Made by a program: the position numbers and the translations under genes. A DNA stretch of 34,802 nucleotides, from contig NZ_CM009972.1 in the NCBI RefSeq assembly GCF_003259675.1, forward strand, positions 1-34,802, written 5' to 3'. The notes under the pieces were generated by a model. It searched no databases and was not told the origin of the DNA. It worked only from the letters and a program-made list of their open reading frames with translations. The first letter of the stretch is position 1. Every line of letters starts with the position of its first letter. Source of the stretch: Macrococcoides bohemicum (lineage in GTDB: Bacteria; Bacillota; Bacilli; Staphylococcales; Staphylococcaceae). Positions 14,864 to 22,559 of the stretch are shown here, piece after piece.

Positions 14864-14879
14864 GTATTCTACAGAATAC
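14864..14879. promoter_or_regulatory. Palindrome GTATTCTACAGAATAC in the ssb leader
   Basis: The same 16 bp (18 with flanking T/A) occur at 16414-16429 in the leader of the DUF3846 gene, and related versions lie at 32019 and 32069 between nes and its divergent operon. In both leaders TTAA flanks it and a T-run lies nearby. It is downstream of the promoter, so it could be a roadblock operator or an RNA hairpin. Confidence 0.65.
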
Positions 14880-14924
14880 ATTAAGTACTAAAAAAATATC
14901 CTCCTTTCCTTATTTGTTAATTTA

Positions 14925-14965
14925 ATTATATCAAATTTCCGTTTACTTGTCTACTAGTAGACAAG
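14925..14965 (-). promoter_or_regulatory. ssb promoter with iteron operator
   Basis: -10 TATAAT (14930-14925), 17 bp, -35 TAGACA (14953-14948), embedded in TTGTCTAC-TA-GTAGACAA (starting 14947) with a degenerate extra unit GTTTACTT on the left (14941-14947). Confidence 0.82.
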
Positions 14966-14967
14966 TA

Positions 14968-15342
14968 TTAAAATAAACTCATTTGGCTTTTATCTAAACA
15001 TTGTAATTCTCCTCTCATGATTGAATATTTACTTTCATAATCTACAAAATTAGAACTTTCTTTATCTTCATATAAAAATATAATATCTTTTATATCTTTC
15101 GATTTTAGAATCAGTTCTTTTAATTCTTCTGCATGTGCTAGTAATGTATTTTCATAATACCAACGTCCTGTGGCTTCAAAATTATAATGTGTTTCTCCAT
15201 CTTCTGTGACCTCTTGTAAAAGCATTTCATCATCATAATTTATTTCTAATATTTTATTGTAGATTTCCTCTGTGAATCTTACCATTTGTCCTCTTTCGTT
15301 AATTGCTCTAATTGAGCCAAAAGCAAAACTTACATTAGCCAT
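14968..15342 (-). CDS. 124-aa acidic protein, paralogue of the 119-aa protein upstream
   Basis: It shares with the 119-aa protein (15430-15789) the start MAN-SFA-G-I, the core NTLLAHA--LK and the C-terminal KYSIM-GE. It is acidic and predicted alpha/beta. ATG 15342 follows GGGAG. It has its own promoter module (15376-15416). No family is recognised. The pair lies between ssb and the DUF3846 gene, a setting where conjugative plasmids often carry anti-restriction or anti-CRISPR proteins; this is a context-based guess. Confidence 0.7.
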   Translation of the reverse strand: MANVSFAFGSIRAINERGQMVRFTEEIYNKILEINYDDEMLLQEVTEDGETHYNFEATGRWYYENTLLAHAEELKELILKSKDIKDIIFLYEDKESSNFVDYESKYSIMRGELQCLDKSQMSLF

Positions 15343-15375
15343 TTCAATTACTCCCTTTCTTTATTTGTTAATTAT

Positions 15376-15416
15376 ATTATATCAAATTCTTGTCTACTTG
15401 TCTACTAGTAGACAAG
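15376..15416 (-). promoter_or_regulatory. Promoter module with iteron operator (124-aa gene)
   Basis: -10 TATAAT (15381-15376), 17 bp, -35 TAGACA (15404-15399). Operator: two direct TTGTCTAC units (ending 15397 and 15405), TA, then GTAGACAA (15408-15415). The sequence downstream of the -10 resembles the modules at 13649 and 14925, so the promoter cassette itself has been duplicated. Confidence 0.82.
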
Positions 15417-15429
15417 AATTTGATAGTTT

Positions 15430-15789
15430 TTATCCTATTTTTTTATATTCAATTTCCCCCTCCATGATTGAATACTTACATACATAATGCACTCCTAAAT
15501 TTTCTTCTTTATCTTTAAAATGAAATACAATATCTTCTAAATGCTCTGATTCTCTTATCATGTCTTTTAAATCTGCTGCATGTGCTAACAATGTATTTCC
15601 ATATGTATATTTTCCTCTAGCATAAAACACATAGAATATATCGTCTAAACCTGTTTCGTTTTCTTTTAAATATGAATCATCATAAGTTATTTCTTTAATT
15701 TTTTCTTGAATACATATCGGCAATTTTATTTTCTTTTGTTCTGTATTTAAAGCATATATAAGACCGTCAGCAAAACTAATATTCGCCAT
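15430..15789 (-). CDS. 119-aa protein, paralogue of the 124-aa protein
   Basis: It is related to 14968-15342 (MAN-SFA-G-I, YGNTLLAHAADLKDMI, CKYSIMEGE). Identity is clear at the ends and centre but modest overall, so the duplication is old. ATG 15789 follows GGAGGG. It lies 60 bp after the DUF3846 gene, with the iteron operator at 15820-15845 between them. Function unknown; see its paralogue. Confidence 0.7.
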   Translation of the reverse strand: MANISFADGLIYALNTEQKKIKLPICIQEKIKEITYDDSYLKENETGLDDIFYVFYARGKYTYGNTLLAHAADLKDMIRESEHLEDIVFHFKDKEENLGVHYVCKYSIMEGEIEYKKIG

Positions 15790-15819
15790 TTCTTAACCCT
15801 CCTTTGTCACTAGTACCCA

Positions 15820-15845
15820 TTGTCTACTAGGGTACTAGTAGACAA
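15820..15845. promoter_or_regulatory. Three-unit iteron operator between two small genes
   Basis: TTGTCTAC, TAGGGTAC, TA, GTAGACAA. No -10 lies 17 bp downstream, unlike the promoter modules, so the site may act only by binding or as a hairpin in the message. Confidence 0.7.
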
Positions 15846-15849
15846 TGAT

Positions 15850-16230
15850 TTATATTGTATATCTTAATTTTACTAAATCTATTTTTAATGGTTGCAATCT
15901 GATTGTTACATTCTTTTCTATATATTCTCTTTGAACTTCATTCAGTCCTACAGTTTCTCCTGTTTCCCAATCTAATGATGTAAATAAAACATGTCCAAAC
16001 AGTTGAATTTCAAAGCCTGTTTTATTATCTTTAACGATTGTTAAAGACGTTGCTCTATCTCCTCTTATTGCTCCCTCTTCATCGACAATCATATCTATAG
16101 AATCAGTCAATGATACAAATTCGATCAAACCTCTAACGTGTTCTTGAAAAAACTCTAATTTATTTTCTTGTGGCATTTCTAATTCTTCTAAATTTCTAGT
16201 TTCGATATTGTATTTTAAAATGTTTTTCAT
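15850..16230 (-). CDS. DUF3846-like protein
   Basis: This is a 126-aa protein. The segment from about 30 to 110 (LIEFVSLTDSIDMIVDEEGA, then IQLFGHVLFTS and VGLNEVQREYI) fits the DUF3846 pattern found in many plasmid and phage genes of unknown function, often near ssb and antirestriction genes. ATG 16230 follows GGAGGG. It is the first structural gene after structured element 2 and has a leader of about 260 nt with a short ORF and a palindrome. Family call is from pattern memory. Confidence 0.65.
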   Translation of the reverse strand: MKNILKYNIETRNLEELEMPQENKLEFFQEHVRGLIEFVSLTDSIDMIVDEEGAIRGDRATSLTIVKDNKTGFEIQLFGHVLFTSLDWETGETVGLNEVQREYIEKNVTIRLQPLKIDLVKLRYTI

Positions 16231-16264
16231 TTTAAACCCTCCATTTATTTGTTATAATTGGAGT

Positions 16265-16360
16265 AAGGAAGAACATGGTCAGAGATGTTCTCCACTTACT
16301 TTATTCTTTTTGAGATTATAGCTGAAAGATTTCATTTTTATTATGAAATCTTTTTTTATT
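16265..16360 (+). ncRNA. Possible antisense small RNA to the DUF3846 leader
   Basis: On the plus strand TATAAT (16253-16258) precedes a dyad-rich stretch (AGTAAG..AACAT near 16265 pairing with ATGTT..CTTACT near 16300) and a textbook terminator at 16325-16360. This gives a predicted RNA of about 100 nt opposite the 5' leader of the minus-strand operon. The -35 is weak (TTTTAA), so the promoter is the uncertain part. Confidence 0.4.
16325..16360 (+). terminator. Intrinsic terminator, plus strand
   Basis: AAAGATTTCAT (16325-16335) pairs with ATGAAATCTTT (16343-16353), a perfect 11-bp stem with a seven-base loop, followed by TTTT and ATT. No plus-strand protein gene precedes it, which is why a small RNA is suspected. 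Confidence 0.75.
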
Positions 16361-16397
16361 TTCCATTTTTTAAATTTCTAACAACTTCTGATTTCAT
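16356..16397 (-). CDS. 13-codon leader ORF with strong ribosome site
   Basis: ATG 16397 follows AGGAGGAAAGGGGA; the peptide is MKSEVVRNLKNGK. It ends inside the dyad at 16325-16353. A translated leader overlapping a hairpin could sense translation and control the downstream gene. It may equally be a chance ORF. Confidence 0.35.
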   Translation of the reverse strand: MKSEVVRNLKNGK

Positions 16398-16413
16398 TCC
16401 CCTTTCCTCCTAT

Positions 16414-16429
16414 GTATTCTACAGAATAC
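16414..16429. promoter_or_regulatory. Palindrome GTATTCTACAGAATAC in the DUF3846 leader
   Basis: Identical to the ssb-leader copy at 14864-14879, with TTAA on the same side. It lies about 70 bp downstream of the -10 at 16503-16498. Confidence 0.65.
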
Positions 16430-16497
16430 ATTAATTTGTAAAAAAATGAAACTTGCTTTATATCTTTCTTTGAACACCTCCCTCATTTCTTAATACC

Positions 16498-16537
16498 ATT
16501 ATAGCATTTTTAAAAACAATTGTCTACTAGTAGACAA
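16498..16537 (-). promoter_or_regulatory. Promoter module with iteron operator (DUF3846 operon)
   Basis: -10 TATAAT (16503-16498), 17 bp, -35 TAGACA (16526-16521). Operator is the simple palindrome TTGTCTAC-TA-GTAGACAA (16520-16537). It lies immediately left of structured element 2. Confidence 0.82.
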
Positions 16538-16602
16538 GAAAAAGAGTAACTTTTTTTAATTTTTTTTTGACCTTAATCACTTGATTTTTCAGTCCCCTTT
16601 GC

Positions 16603-16935
16603 TATTTTTTTGCTAGAGCGACTGGGGGGTATCTTAGGGGGGCTAGCCCCCCTAGGAAGTTATTAACCTATAATAAAATGTTAAATAACTACAACAATAT
16701 CACTTCCAACGTTTTTCAACTTAAAATGAGCGTTCGTGATACGGAAGATAGTTAACTTGTTAGCTATTTTTCCGTGTCGCGACATTGAGCGAATTAAGTT
16801 GAAAATAGCATAAGTCAACACTATAGAAACTGTTAACGTGCGATTATGGTTTTCTGCACGTTTAATACAGTTTCTTGAAGGTGGAGATTTTTCGTCGATC
16901 TTTACGAAAAATACTACCTGTGTGTTTACTTATGC
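16603..16935. other. Structured element 2 (covarying with element 1)
   Basis: T-run and GCTAGAGCGACTGGGGGG, then TAGGGGGGCTAGCCCCCCTA. Nested stems: TTTTCAACTTAA (16713-16724)/TTAAGTTGAAAA (16794-16805) enclosing ATAGTTAAC/GTTAGCTAT (16748-16767); GCATAAGT (16808-16815)/ACTTATGC (16928-16935) enclosing AGAAACTGT + CGTGC/GCACG + ACAGTTTCT (16825-16875) and a stem whose right arm is ACGAAAAATACTACCT (16904-16919). Loops and junctions (CGTTCGTGATACG, TCCGTGTCGCGACA, GTGGAGATTTTT) are nearly identical to element 1 while stems differ and stay paired. Confidence 0.75.
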
Positions 16936-16998
16936 TAAGTTACTTCGAGGGAATAAAAGAGATTATGTATATAATCTCCACTATTATTTTATAAATAA

Positions 16999-17024
16999 AG
17001 AGTATCAAATACATTTGATACTCT
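16999..17024 (-). terminator. Terminator of the tra operon
   Basis: AGAGTATCAAAT (16999-17010) pairs with ATTTGATACTCT (17013-17024), a perfect 12-bp stem. On the minus strand TTTATTTATAAAATA follows. It starts nine bases after the topoisomerase stop. A second dyad (GAGATTAT/ATAATCTC) lies at about 16959-16978. Confidence 0.82.
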
Positions 17025-17032
17025 CCTTATTA

Positions 17033-18817
17033 TTATGCAATTATTTTATTCAATAGTTTTTCAATATTGGCGATGAATACTTCTCTTTTTCCCTCTCCTG
17101 TACCAATTTTACTTAAATATTTTTCCCAATCTGCCGTCATTTTCGCACTGCTTAAAGGTGTATTTTTTACTGTTTCACACAGTAATCTACCTTTGTCAGT
17201 TATTTCTAAGTTATTTTTTACATTCTTCATATATTGTTGCTTCAATAATGTTTCAATTACATTTGCTCTAGTGGCTTCTGTTCCAATACCTTTAACCTCT
17301 TTAAGTATCTTTTTATCTTCACTATCTTCAATGCTTTCATCATTGCCTGCATTAATCATTGCTTTAATTAGTGTAGCTTCATTGTATGGCTTAGGAGGTT
17401 TAGTAGTTTTAGTTACTGGATTGATAGTAACATCTAATTTTTCTCCTTTTTGATAATTGGGAAGTATATTATCTTCTTTTTTATCGTCTGTTAATATATC
17501 TTTATATCCATTTTCTTTAATAATTTTACCGTTGATTTGAAATAGTAAATCATTAATATCTAATGTCATAGTTGATGATTGATATTTATGATCTTCCATG
17601 AATATTGCTAAGGTTCTTTTAACTACTGTTTCATAGCACCATTTTTCATTTTTATTAAATTTTTCATATTCTTTTTTCGGTATATTTTTAGTGGGTATTA
17701 TAGCGTAATGTTCTTCTACTTTTGATGAATCTACATATTTTTTTCTCGGCTGATTATTTATCTTTGTAAATTGATTTAAACTTAAAAATTCTGCTAGTTC
17801 GTCTGCTATTGTATTTAGATAGTTAAATTCACTTTCAGTTATATAGTTACATGCTGTTCTCGGATAACTTAAAAATTTCTTTTCATATAGACTTTGTATA
17901 GTAGCTAATGTTTCACTAGCTGAAATTTTTAATTCGTTATTAGCTTTAATCTGTAAATCTGACAAGTTAAATAGTTTAGGGGCTGAATTACTTTTATCTT
18001 TGTACTCTATATCTTTAACTATACCTGTAGTTTCTTTTTTGATTCTATACTGTCTGAATATTTCTTTTAGTTCATTAGTATCATTGATTTTAGTAGTATT
18101 TTTAAATATAACATCATCTTTAGTTATAGCTTCAAGTTCAAAATAGGTTTTTGGAGTAAAGTTTTTTATTTCAAGTTCTCTATTATACAGAAGTGATAGT
18201 GTAGGAGTTTGAACTCTTCCCACGGGATAAACATTTTTATCATTAATTTTATTTGTATAAAATCTTGTTAAATTTATACCTACCAACCAATCTGAATGTT
18301 GGCGAGTGAGAGCCTCTTTATAAACATTAATTCTTTCACTAGCATTAATAAGGTCTTTGAAACCTTTTCTTACAACATCTCTTTCATTTGAATTAATAAA
18401 TAATCTTTTTATCATTACATTGTTTTTAGGTCTACATTGATTAATAATTAATCGTGCGATTAATTCTCCCTCACGATCTATATCTGTTGCAATAATAATT
18501 GTATCTGCTTTATCTATTAAGCCTTTTACAATTTTGAATTGCTTTTTAATTCCTTTATCATCTGTCACTTTATATTTAAAATCGTTCGGAATTATAGGTA
18601 AATCTTCTATATTCCATTTTTTAAATTTTTCATCATATGCTTGTGGTTCTTCTAATTGAATTAAATGTCCGAAACCCGAAGTGATAAAGACTTTATCATC
18701 ATTGATTAAGTCTTTATCTAATACCTCATAATATCCTGTTTTTCGAGTACTTTCTTTAAATGCTTTTGCATAGTCTGTTTGTTGAGAAACCTTTTCTGCT
18801 AAAATAACAGTCGTCAT
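17033..18817 (-). CDS. traI: Type IA topoisomerase (TopB/TraI-like) of the transfer operon
   Basis: This 594-aa protein has an N-terminal Toprim domain: VILAEK near residue 5 and ATDIDREGEL at about 110-119. The catalytic tyrosine is in FLSYPRTACNYIT (Tyr318), and PVGRVQTPTL (about 198-207) is conserved in topoisomerase III. No C-terminal zinc fingers are seen. ATG 18817 gives the usual MTTVILAEK start; the GTG at 18826 abuts AAGGAC and is less likely. pSK41/pGO1 carry a topoisomerase named TraI/TrsI in their tra cluster; here it is the last gene rather than mid-operon, as I recall that order. It may relax or decatenate plasmid DNA during transfer. Confidence 0.88.
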   Translation of the reverse strand: MTTVILAEKVSQQTDYAKAFKESTRKTGYYEVLDKDLINDDKVFITSGFGHLIQLEEPQAYDEKFKKWNIEDLPIIPNDFKYKVTDDKGIKKQFKIVKGLIDKADTIIIATDIDREGELIARLIINQCRPKNNVMIKRLFINSNERDVVRKGFKDLINASERINVYKEALTRQHSDWLVGINLTRFYTNKINDKNVYPVGRVQTPTLSLLYNRELEIKNFTPKTYFELEAITKDDVIFKNTTKINDTNELKEIFRQYRIKKETTGIVKDIEYKDKSNSAPKLFNLSDLQIKANNELKISASETLATIQSLYEKKFLSYPRTACNYITESEFNYLNTIADELAEFLSLNQFTKINNQPRKKYVDSSKVEEHYAIIPTKNIPKKEYEKFNKNEKWCYETVVKRTLAIFMEDHKYQSSTMTLDINDLLFQINGKIIKENGYKDILTDDKKEDNILPNYQKGEKLDVTINPVTKTTKPPKPYNEATLIKAMINAGNDESIEDSEDKKILKEVKGIGTEATRANVIETLLKQQYMKNVKNNLEITDKGRLLCETVKNTPLSSAKMTADWEKYLSKIGTGEGKREVFIANIEKLLNKIIA

Positions 18818-18833
18818 ATATTTCACGTCCTTA

Positions 18834-19674
18834 CTATGTCATTTTTTTAATACTCATTAACATTAATCTTGTTGCCATTTTCTTTTGCATACTGCCTGCA
18901 CCTGTCGAATACCACATACTACGTAAGAAACTTGGACCTCGAATTAAAAGTACACACATACCTATTAATAATGCGAATTTAAAGTATGTGATATTACTGC
19001 CTGTAATGATATTAACTATCACACACATTGCTAATAATTGAGCGATTATTGTTGTAATTTGAGCCATAAATTCTTTAATCCATACTTCTAAATGTCCTGA
19101 ATCTCCTGTAGCTAAATGAATCGCTGAAAAATGAAAATAATTCTAACATCATTAAGTCTGCGTGATAGATACATAATTTGATAATGAATGTTAGTATAGC
19201 AACTGCGACAAATAAAAATGTAATAGTCATTACTAATCCATTTCCTAAAGCTTCACCGATATTCCCACTCTTTAATACTTTTTTAACTTGTTTACCTGTT
19301 GAACTCCCTATTTCAGAAATCATCCAACTTCCAATGGGTTGAACAATATTATTAAGTACAAAGTACATTAATATTGGTAGTAGCATAATAAAGAATGAAC
19401 TTTTAAAACTATCAAGAATGATAGTTGTTACAGTTACTTCTGACCCTTGATCTGCTTCACTCATAATCGCTGAAACAACTCTATATAATGCGATACAAAC
19501 TAAAATTATTGATGATATACCTATCATTAACGCATAAAAGTTTTTTGCAATACCGAAAAGGGCTTCATGATTAAATAGTCCATCTCCAATAAATTTAAAT
19601 GACGATTTATAAATATCTTGTGCTAAATCTTCTAAGAACTTTTTTAAGGGTTTCATAATATCGAAATCAAACAT
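18834..19674 (-). pseudogene. traL: VirB6-like membrane protein (TraL-like), frameshifted
   Basis: The 5' frame (ATG 19674, after AGGTG) encodes a polytopic protein with helices near residues 45-65, 95-115 and 150-175, then derails after MMLELFSFF. From a T run (plus-strand A5 at 19127-19131) another frame continues as FSAIHLATGDSGHLEVWIKEFMAQITTIIAQ and ends in two more helices at 18834. Removing one base gives a 279-aa protein with the layout of VirB6/TrbL channel subunits. If the shift is real the channel lacks its C-terminal helices and transfer may fail; a sequencing indel is a strong alternative. The name rests on position next to the coupling protein. Confidence 0.75.
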
Positions 19675-19683
19675 TAACAACAC

Positions 19684-21495
19684 CTACCTTTTTAAAGTTT
19701 CTGATTCGTCTTTTTTTGTTTCTATATCTTCATCAAAGAAGAAATCTTCATTATTATTTTCTTGTTTTTCCCTTTGAATATCTTCATCAAAGAAGAAATC
19801 TTCATTGTTATTTTCTGTGATATTTTCATCAAAATTAAACTCATTATTTGTATCATTTTCTATTGTTTCAGTCTGTTGTTTATCTTCTTTTTCTTCTATC
19901 TTTTCTGTTACTTTCTGTTGTTTATCTTCTTTTTGCACTTCTTGTTCAATTTCTTCTGTTTCTTCATCGCTATCTTCAAAGAATAATGCTTCTGCTTCTG
20001 CTAACATCTCTTGTTCTTTTTCTTCTGCTTTTTTCTCTTTTTCTTTATCATGTTGACTTAATATTTCTTCTGCTTGTTGTTGTTTTAATCCCTTTTTCTC
20101 ATTAAATTCATGTGTTAGTCGTTCTAATCTCTCTAATTGAGTTTCACTCGTATATCTTTCATATTCACTTTGATTCAATAAATATTTTTCTGCGTAGTTT
20201 GGAAATAATTTAAATTGAAATGCCTTTTTTGCTTTAATTGGTCTTTGATTTGTACAAATAACTAGTGATGTATCGTCTGGCATATTAATGATTTCACTAG
20301 TTGTCATTAAATCTCTTGAAATATAACTATAATTTTCAGATGTACTACCTTTCGACCCCTCTTCCTTACCACCGTGTTGTTTAGTTTCTCCCTCTGTTTC
20401 AACTTTTACTGTTGTTTTATCTAAAATATTTCTAAAGAATACTGCTGTTTTTTCATTTGCAGCGTTTAACATAATCTTAGTACCACAGTTACCGATTATC
20501 GATTCAGCTTGATTCTGATTATATTTGTTATATAGTTGCGTGATTGTTTGTACAATAACCGTTACTCCAATTCCATATCCTCGACATGTTGCTAAAAATT
20601 CTTCAAAATTCGGGAATTTACCTAAGTTCACAAATTCATCTAATATGAAATTTACGTTTACAGGTAACTTTGCATTGTGATTTGAAGCTAGTTTATAAAG
20701 TTGGTCGAACATTTGAGTAAAGAATATATTTATAAGTCCTTCCCAAGTTTGATCCATAACGGGAATAATGACGTATAAAGCAATTTTTTTTCTACCTACA
20801 TCAGCTAAATTAAAATCTGAATATGAAGTAAATTCATCTACATCATTATCTGTATATGATGATAATGTTGTTAATAATGACATGATGATTGAGCCTTGCA
20901 TTTCTCCTCTTGCTTTCTTAAAACCTAATTCGTAACTTCTTCTTGCAGGGTGTCTAACATCTAATCTGTAGAATTGTCTATCAAGTTCACTTTCTTCATT
21001 TTCATCTTTATCAATATTGAATTGTTGTAGGAAGTCTAAAATACCCCCTATATTTCGTTTTTTGGGCTCAAATTCATTTACGACATAAAGTATTAAAGAA
21101 GTAAGTAACGCTCTTTGAGAGTAATACCATACGTCTTTTTTACCGTCTTTATTAGCACTATCGACAATTTTAGTAGCGACTGATTGAGCGTGAATATCTT
21201 TTTCGACATAATCTAAGTTATTCACTCTATCTGAAGCAGTCATATTGTCAAAATTCACTACATGTACTTCATATCCCTGTAGTCGCTTGATATGAGCTGT
21301 TTTTTCGTAAATTTCGCCTTTAGGGTCTGTTGCTACAATTGAATTTTCTGTTTCATTAAATATATTAGTAATTACTACTGATTGTGTTTTATAAGATCCC
21401 GGACCACCAACAACTAAAATATTTCTATTCGGCTTTGAATCATTATGTTGTACGATTGCTTTACCATTTGATATGCCTAAAATTGTTCCTGTCAT
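19684..21495 (-). CDS. traK: VirD4-like coupling protein, ATPase part (TraK/TrsK-like)
   Basis: This 603-aa protein lacks a membrane anchor and begins almost at its P-loop, GGPGSYKTQS (30-39), where Tyr replaces the usual Gly before Lys. VNVNFILDEFVNLGKF is the Walker B region, and FLATCRGYGIGVTVIVQTITQLYNKY is typical of VirD4/TraG. The all-alpha and RecA-like core ends near residue 470. The rest is a long acidic, low-complexity tail with two copies of NNNEDFFFDEDI and two of KEDKQQ. It delivers the relaxase-DNA complex to the channel. The anchor is supplied by the adjacent gene at 21506-21931, which ends ten bases upstream. Confidence 0.9.
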   Translation of the reverse strand: MTGTILGISNGKAIVQHNDSKPNRNILVVGGPGSYKTQSVVITNIFNETENSIVATDPKGEIYEKTAHIKRLQGYEVHVVNFDNMTASDRVNNLDYVEKDIHAQSVATKIVDSANKDGKKDVWYYSQRALLTSLILYVVNEFEPKKRNIGGILDFLQQFNIDKDENEESELDRQFYRLDVRHPARRSYELGFKKARGEMQGSIIMSLLTTLSSYTDNDVDEFTSYSDFNLADVGRKKIALYVIIPVMDQTWEGLINIFFTQMFDQLYKLASNHNAKLPVNVNFILDEFVNLGKFPNFEEFLATCRGYGIGVTVIVQTITQLYNKYNQNQAESIIGNCGTKIMLNAANEKTAVFFRNILDKTTVKVETEGETKQHGGKEEGSKGSTSENYSYISRDLMTTSEIINMPDDTSLVICTNQRPIKAKKAFQFKLFPNYAEKYLLNQSEYERYTSETQLERLERLTHEFNEKKGLKQQQAEEILSQHDKEKEKKAEEKEQEMLAEAEALFFEDSDEETEEIEQEVQKEDKQQKVTEKIEEKEDKQQTETIENDTNNEFNFDENITENNNEDFFFDEDIQREKQENNNEDFFFDEDIETKKDESETLKR

Positions 21496-21505
21496 ATTTA
21501 CACCT

Positions 21506-21931
21506 CTAACCTTTCAGAGATTTTTCAAATTCTTTAAGAATTTGATTTTGAGATTTTACCCAAAAATTCTTATCTTTTTCAATTTCATTTTGTTTAGCAA
21601 ATCGGGCAGTACCATGATAACCTGTCGATTCGTCTACTTCCCAACCGTCTTTTTTAGATTTATAACTTGCTTTCATGTAACTAAATAACACGTATATTGC
21701 TAAACCGACTGCCACTATTAAATAGATAGGTTTGTCAGATTGACTTAGCATTATTGCTTGTTTTATGGGGTGTTTTGCGACATGGGTTAAGTGATTAATA
21801 ATCATATCTGTATTGATATTAATTTTATATTTGAAAAATAGTCTTAATCCACTTGCTAACAGGATTAATAAGTATTCTAATATTCCAATGACGATTGTTA
21901 TTAATAATCCTTTTAATAAAAATTGTTTCAT
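21506..21931 (-). CDS. traJ: Membrane-anchor subunit of the split coupling protein (TraJ-like)
   Basis: This 141-aa protein has two transmembrane helices (about 4-32 and 66-87). The C-terminus contains STGYHGTARFAKQNEI, which matches the segment that follows the membrane anchor in ordinary VirD4/TraG proteins (GSARFA-type motif). The next gene starts where such a protein would reach its P-loop, so the two ORFs together make one coupling protein. No single-base change fuses them and both have good ribosome sites, so the split looks genuine. The traJ name follows the order in pSK41/pGO1 from memory. Confidence 0.75.
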   Translation of the reverse strand: MKQFLLKGLLITIVIGILEYLLILLASGLRLFFKYKININTDMIINHLTHVAKHPIKQAIMLSQSDKPIYLIVAVGLAIYVLFSYMKASYKSKKDGWEVDESTGYHGTARFAKQNEIEKDKNFWVKSQNQILKEFEKSLKG

Positions 21932-21945
21932 GTCATTACTCCTTA

Positions 21946-22542
21946 TTAATCGTATTCTCTTTCTTGTTCATCAAATTGTTCAAATGAATCTACATACCAA
22001 CCTTTTGTACTTTCTTTTTGTTTAAGTTTTAATTCACTTGCTACTTTTCGTTCATCTATTACTTTTTTATCTGTACCTTTTACTTGTTGAAGTAACGTAA
22101 TCATTATTCTATACTCTTTTTTGCTTGGAGAATAAGGTTCAGTATATACTTTTAAATCTTTGATTTTAGTATCGTAAATTACAGGGTTTTTTCTTTCATT
22201 TCCAAAAAACTTTTCAACAAGTTTTTCATCTGCTAGTAATTCTGCATTTCGTTTGCGTTCTTTGTCATTCATATCGGGGCTTGTCTGATATAATAATTTA
22301 ACAAATTCTTTAGAGCGATCCATTATTAATTGATATTCATAATCAACATTATCTTTTTCCATACGCTTTATTACTTCATCTTGTTTTGCTACTTTATTTT
22401 TTTCTTTTCTTAATTCTTGTTTCAATGCGTTCGTATTCTTTTCATTATCTTTACTCAAATCTGATAGGATATAGAATAAAATTCCTCCTAATGTTACTAA
22501 GATTGCTAATAATATTAAAATTGACTTTTTAGCGTTATCCAT
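21946..22542 (-). CDS. traH: VirB8-like transfer protein (TraH-like)
   Basis: This 198-aa protein has one N-terminal membrane helix (about 7-26), a coiled-coil stretch (31-66, KDNEKNTNALKQELRKEKNK) and a C-terminal alpha/beta domain consistent with an NTF2-like VirB8 fold (residues 75-190, YRIMITLLQQV, GWYVDSFEQF). The outside-facing domain would scaffold the channel. It overlaps nothing and lies 17 bp after traG. Fold call is by layout. Confidence 0.7.
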   Translation of the reverse strand: MDNAKKSILILLAILVTLGGILFYILSDLSKDNEKNTNALKQELRKEKNKVAKQDEVIKRMEKDNVDYEYQLIMDRSKEFVKLLYQTSPDMNDKERKRNAELLADEKLVEKFFGNERKNPVIYDTKIKDLKVYTEPYSPSKKEYRIMITLLQQVKGTDKKVIDERKVASELKLKQKESTKGWYVDSFEQFDEQEREYD

Positions 22543-22559
22543 TTTTACACCTCTTTTAT

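Noticed and set aside
16838..17056. Plus-strand ORF of 72 aa
   Set aside because: It covers structured element 2 and the tra terminator, has no ribosome site and has no sensible protein features.
18834..19067. Separate 77-aa gene downstream of traL
   Set aside because: Its frame continues upstream with sensible VirB6-like sequence to the T run, so it is the C-terminus of traL.
18834..19674. Programmed frameshift in traL
   Set aside because: The T5 run lacks a clear slippery heptamer with a stimulatory structure, and the same type of single-base shift occurs at four other homopolymers.
19762..20105. Several plus-strand ORFs rich in Phe/Leu/Ser
   Set aside because: They are mirror frames of the acidic low-complexity tail of TraK.
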